From: Desulfatibacillum alkenivorans DSM 16219
GTDB lineage: Bacteria > Desulfobacterota > Desulfobacteria > Desulfobacterales > Desulfatibacillaceae
Assembly: GCF_900142135.1 (NCBI RefSeq)
Contig: NZ_FQZU01000001.1
Coordinates: 285,653 to 349,652 of the forward strand
Length of the DNA stretch: 64,000 bases
Direction of reading: 5' to 3'
The position numbers and the translations under genes were made by a program. Below are positions 62,376 to 64,000 of the stretch, piece after piece. Numbering within the stretch: position 1 is the stretch's first letter; every line of letters starts with the position of its first letter. The notes under the pieces are model-generated. The model was not told where the DNA came from, ran no database searches, and worked only from the letters and a program-made list of their open reading frames with translations.

Positions 62376-62399
62376 CAGGAATAAGGCTGCTCTGTATAT

Positions 62400-62915
<516 letters not shown>

Positions 62916-62981
62916 ACCTGTCACCTCCCACCTGATTAAAGTTTGCTCAAAAAACATACTCCATAGTGCAAGATGGTGTGG

Positions 62982-63010
62982 TAGATACAATACACCATGC
63001 CATAATGCAA
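62982..63010 (-). promoter_or_regulatory. Candidate sigma-70 promoter for infC operon
   Basis: TTGCAT (63010-63005) and TATCTA (62987-62982) on the minus strand are separated by 17 bases, giving a start near 62975 and a leader of about 60 bases before infC. Confidence 0.4.
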
Positions 63011-63158
63011 GAGGAAAATAGTGCCCCGAGCCCCTTGGCCGGGCGGTCTATGGAGTGCGCTTCCCCAAGATGCGGGGGCCTTGTTTCATGACTTCCCGCA
63101 TTAAACCCTAAGGATGTCAGAAAAATGCTCTTTTGGCAAGCAAATGATTATTTTTCCG

Positions 63159-63887
63159 CTAATTTTTTTCCGAACCGTGCACCTTGCGAATCCGAAACAG
63201 CTCCTGAAACACAAACAGCGACTTGGCCAGACTGTCGTAAACGATCCGGGAATCCTCCACATGAGACCAGACCACCGGGAATTCCCCCACCTTATAGCCC
63301 CTTTGACGGGCCAGCCACAAAATCTCGGGGTCGAATATCACGCTGTGAAGCTTCTGGCGCGAAAAAAGATCCTGGGCCGCCTCTTTGGTGAACATCTTGA
63401 ACCCGCACTGGGTGTCCGGATGGCTGATCCCCAAAACCAGCCTTTGGATGATTTTATACACCTTGGCGGAAATGGCCCTGGGCAGGCTTTGGGCCTCCTT
63501 GACCACGGCGCCGGTCATGGCCCGGGAGGCGATGGCCGCATCAAACCCCTTGTCCAGAAGCTCCATAGGCTTGACGATTTCCTCAATGGGCACGGCGTAG
63601 TCCGCATCCATGAACAAAACCCGCTCCCCCTGGGCGCGCAGCATGCCGTATTGCACGGCATAGCCCTTGCCCCGGTTGGGAAAATACTCCAAAACCCGGA
63701 TTTCAGGCCCGCCTTCCCGGGAATAGCCCCTGGCCACGGCCACGGTGTTATCCTTGCTGCCGTCGCTCACCACCACCACTTCGCTGGAATAGTCCTGGGC
63801 GGAAAGATAGTCCACGGTTTTTTCCAAAGTCCGCACAATGCGGTCTTCTTCATTATATGCAGGAATGACGATTGATAATTTCGGCAT
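63159..63887 (-). CDS. Dolichyl-phosphate-sugar-synthase-like family 2 glycosyltransferase
   Basis: This 242-residue GT-A enzyme has SIVIPAYNEEDRIVRTLEKT at the start, VVVVSDGSKDNT, the FMDADYAVPIEE metal-binding segment and a HPDTQCGFKMFTKEAA block like the Alg5/DPM group. It should transfer a sugar from a nucleotide to a polyprenyl phosphate. GGAGA precedes its ATG by 8 bases, and the ABC transporter gene ends 15 bp upstream, suggesting one operon for lipid-linked sugar handling. Confidence 0.9.
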   Translation of the reverse strand: MPKLSIVIPAYNEEDRIVRTLEKTVDYLSAQDYSSEVVVVSDGSKDNTVAVARGYSREGGPEIRVLEYFPNRGKGYAVQYGMLRAQGERVLFMDADYAVPIEEIVKPMELLDKGFDAAIASRAMTGAVVKEAQSLPRAISAKVYKIIQRLVLGISHPDTQCGFKMFTKEAAQDLFSRQKLHSVIFDPEILWLARQRGYKVGEFPVVWSHVEDSRIVYDSLAKSLFVFQELFRIRKVHGSEKN

Positions 63888-63902
63888 TCGCCATGTCTCC
63901 TA

Positions 63903-64000
63903 TCAAGCCTTGTCTTCGCTGAACTGCATGGAGTAGAGCTTGTGGTAGGCGCCCTTTTTCTCCAAAAGCTCGGCGTGGGCGCCTTCTTCCACCACTTGGC
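63903..64000 (-). CDS. ABC transporter ATP-binding/permease C-terminal end (partial)
   Basis: The last 32 codons before TGA (63905-63903) read QVVEEGAHAELLEKKGAYHK and on to a short tail, the usual C-terminal end of exporter-type ABC ATPases (MsbA-like). The rest lies beyond the window, so the substrate cannot be judged. Confidence 0.8.
   Translation of the reverse strand, partial: QVVEEGAHAELLEKKGAYHKLYSMQFSEDKA

Noticed and set aside
62922-62924. GTG start for infC
   Set aside because: The codon overlaps the GGAGGT ribosome site and would have almost no spacing to any upstream one.

Overview
The window looks like a piece of chromosome from a Gram-negative, GC-rich anaerobe, most likely a sulfate-reducing Desulfobacterota of the Desulfobacteraceae/Desulfatibacillum type. 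This placement is inference. It rests on a 13-haem periplasmic cytochrome joined to HybA/HybB-type membrane redox subunits, an orphan TRAP binding protein, a corrinoid methyl-carrier protein, sigma-54 control, outer-membrane barrels, and the core gene order holB-ricT-metG and infC-rpmI-rplT-pheS-pheT-merR. No phage, transposase, CRISPR array or rRNA gene was seen; one tRNA-Ser(CGA) is present.

Layout. 1-2746 (minus): a corrinoid protein running off the left edge, its likely GntR/UTRA regulator, and a TRAP DctP protein. 3076-8806 (plus): HU-type protein, DNA polymerase III delta', RicT-like protein, methionyl-tRNA synthetase and a penicillin-binding transpeptidase. 9259-18308: a sigma-54 activator with a Cys-rich PAS domain faces a probable respiratory operon. 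That operon encodes an outer-membrane barrel, a Tat-exported four-cluster ferredoxin, a HybB/NrfD-like membrane subunit, a 13-haem cytochrome (tetrahaem c3-like part plus octahaem tetrathionate-reductase-like part), a flavodoxin and a DUF1638-like protein. 18856-25864: a zinc-ribbon/TM2/pilin-like fusion, an RND exporter with a metallo-hydrolase, IlvD and a small zinc-ribbon membrane protein. 25976-30040: tRNA-Ser and an SDR/acyltransferase pair, flanked by gene-free stretches full of related dispersed repeats.

30041-57540 is a large envelope locus. A plus-strand unit encodes a TPR/outer-membrane-barrel protein, a FecR-domain protein with a poly-Thr tail, and a protein of about 4073 residues (LamG, carboxypeptidase-regulatory-like, Ig-like and three beta-helix regions) ending in a Gly-Cys/TM/Arg sorting-type tail. 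It is bracketed by minus-strand genes for glycan-type functions: a family 2 glycosyltransferase, a multi-TM TPR-fused protein, a nucleotidyltransferase/glycosyltransferase fusion, two paralogous multi-TM proteins and a membrane-embedded spermidine-synthase-like protein. I infer, without proof, a locus that makes, exports and perhaps glycosylates a giant cell-surface protein.

57603-64000 (minus): the infC-rpmI-rplT-pheS-pheT-merR translation block, in which infC probably starts at AUA, then a dolichyl-phosphate-sugar-synthase-like glycosyltransferase and the C-terminal end of an ABC transporter.
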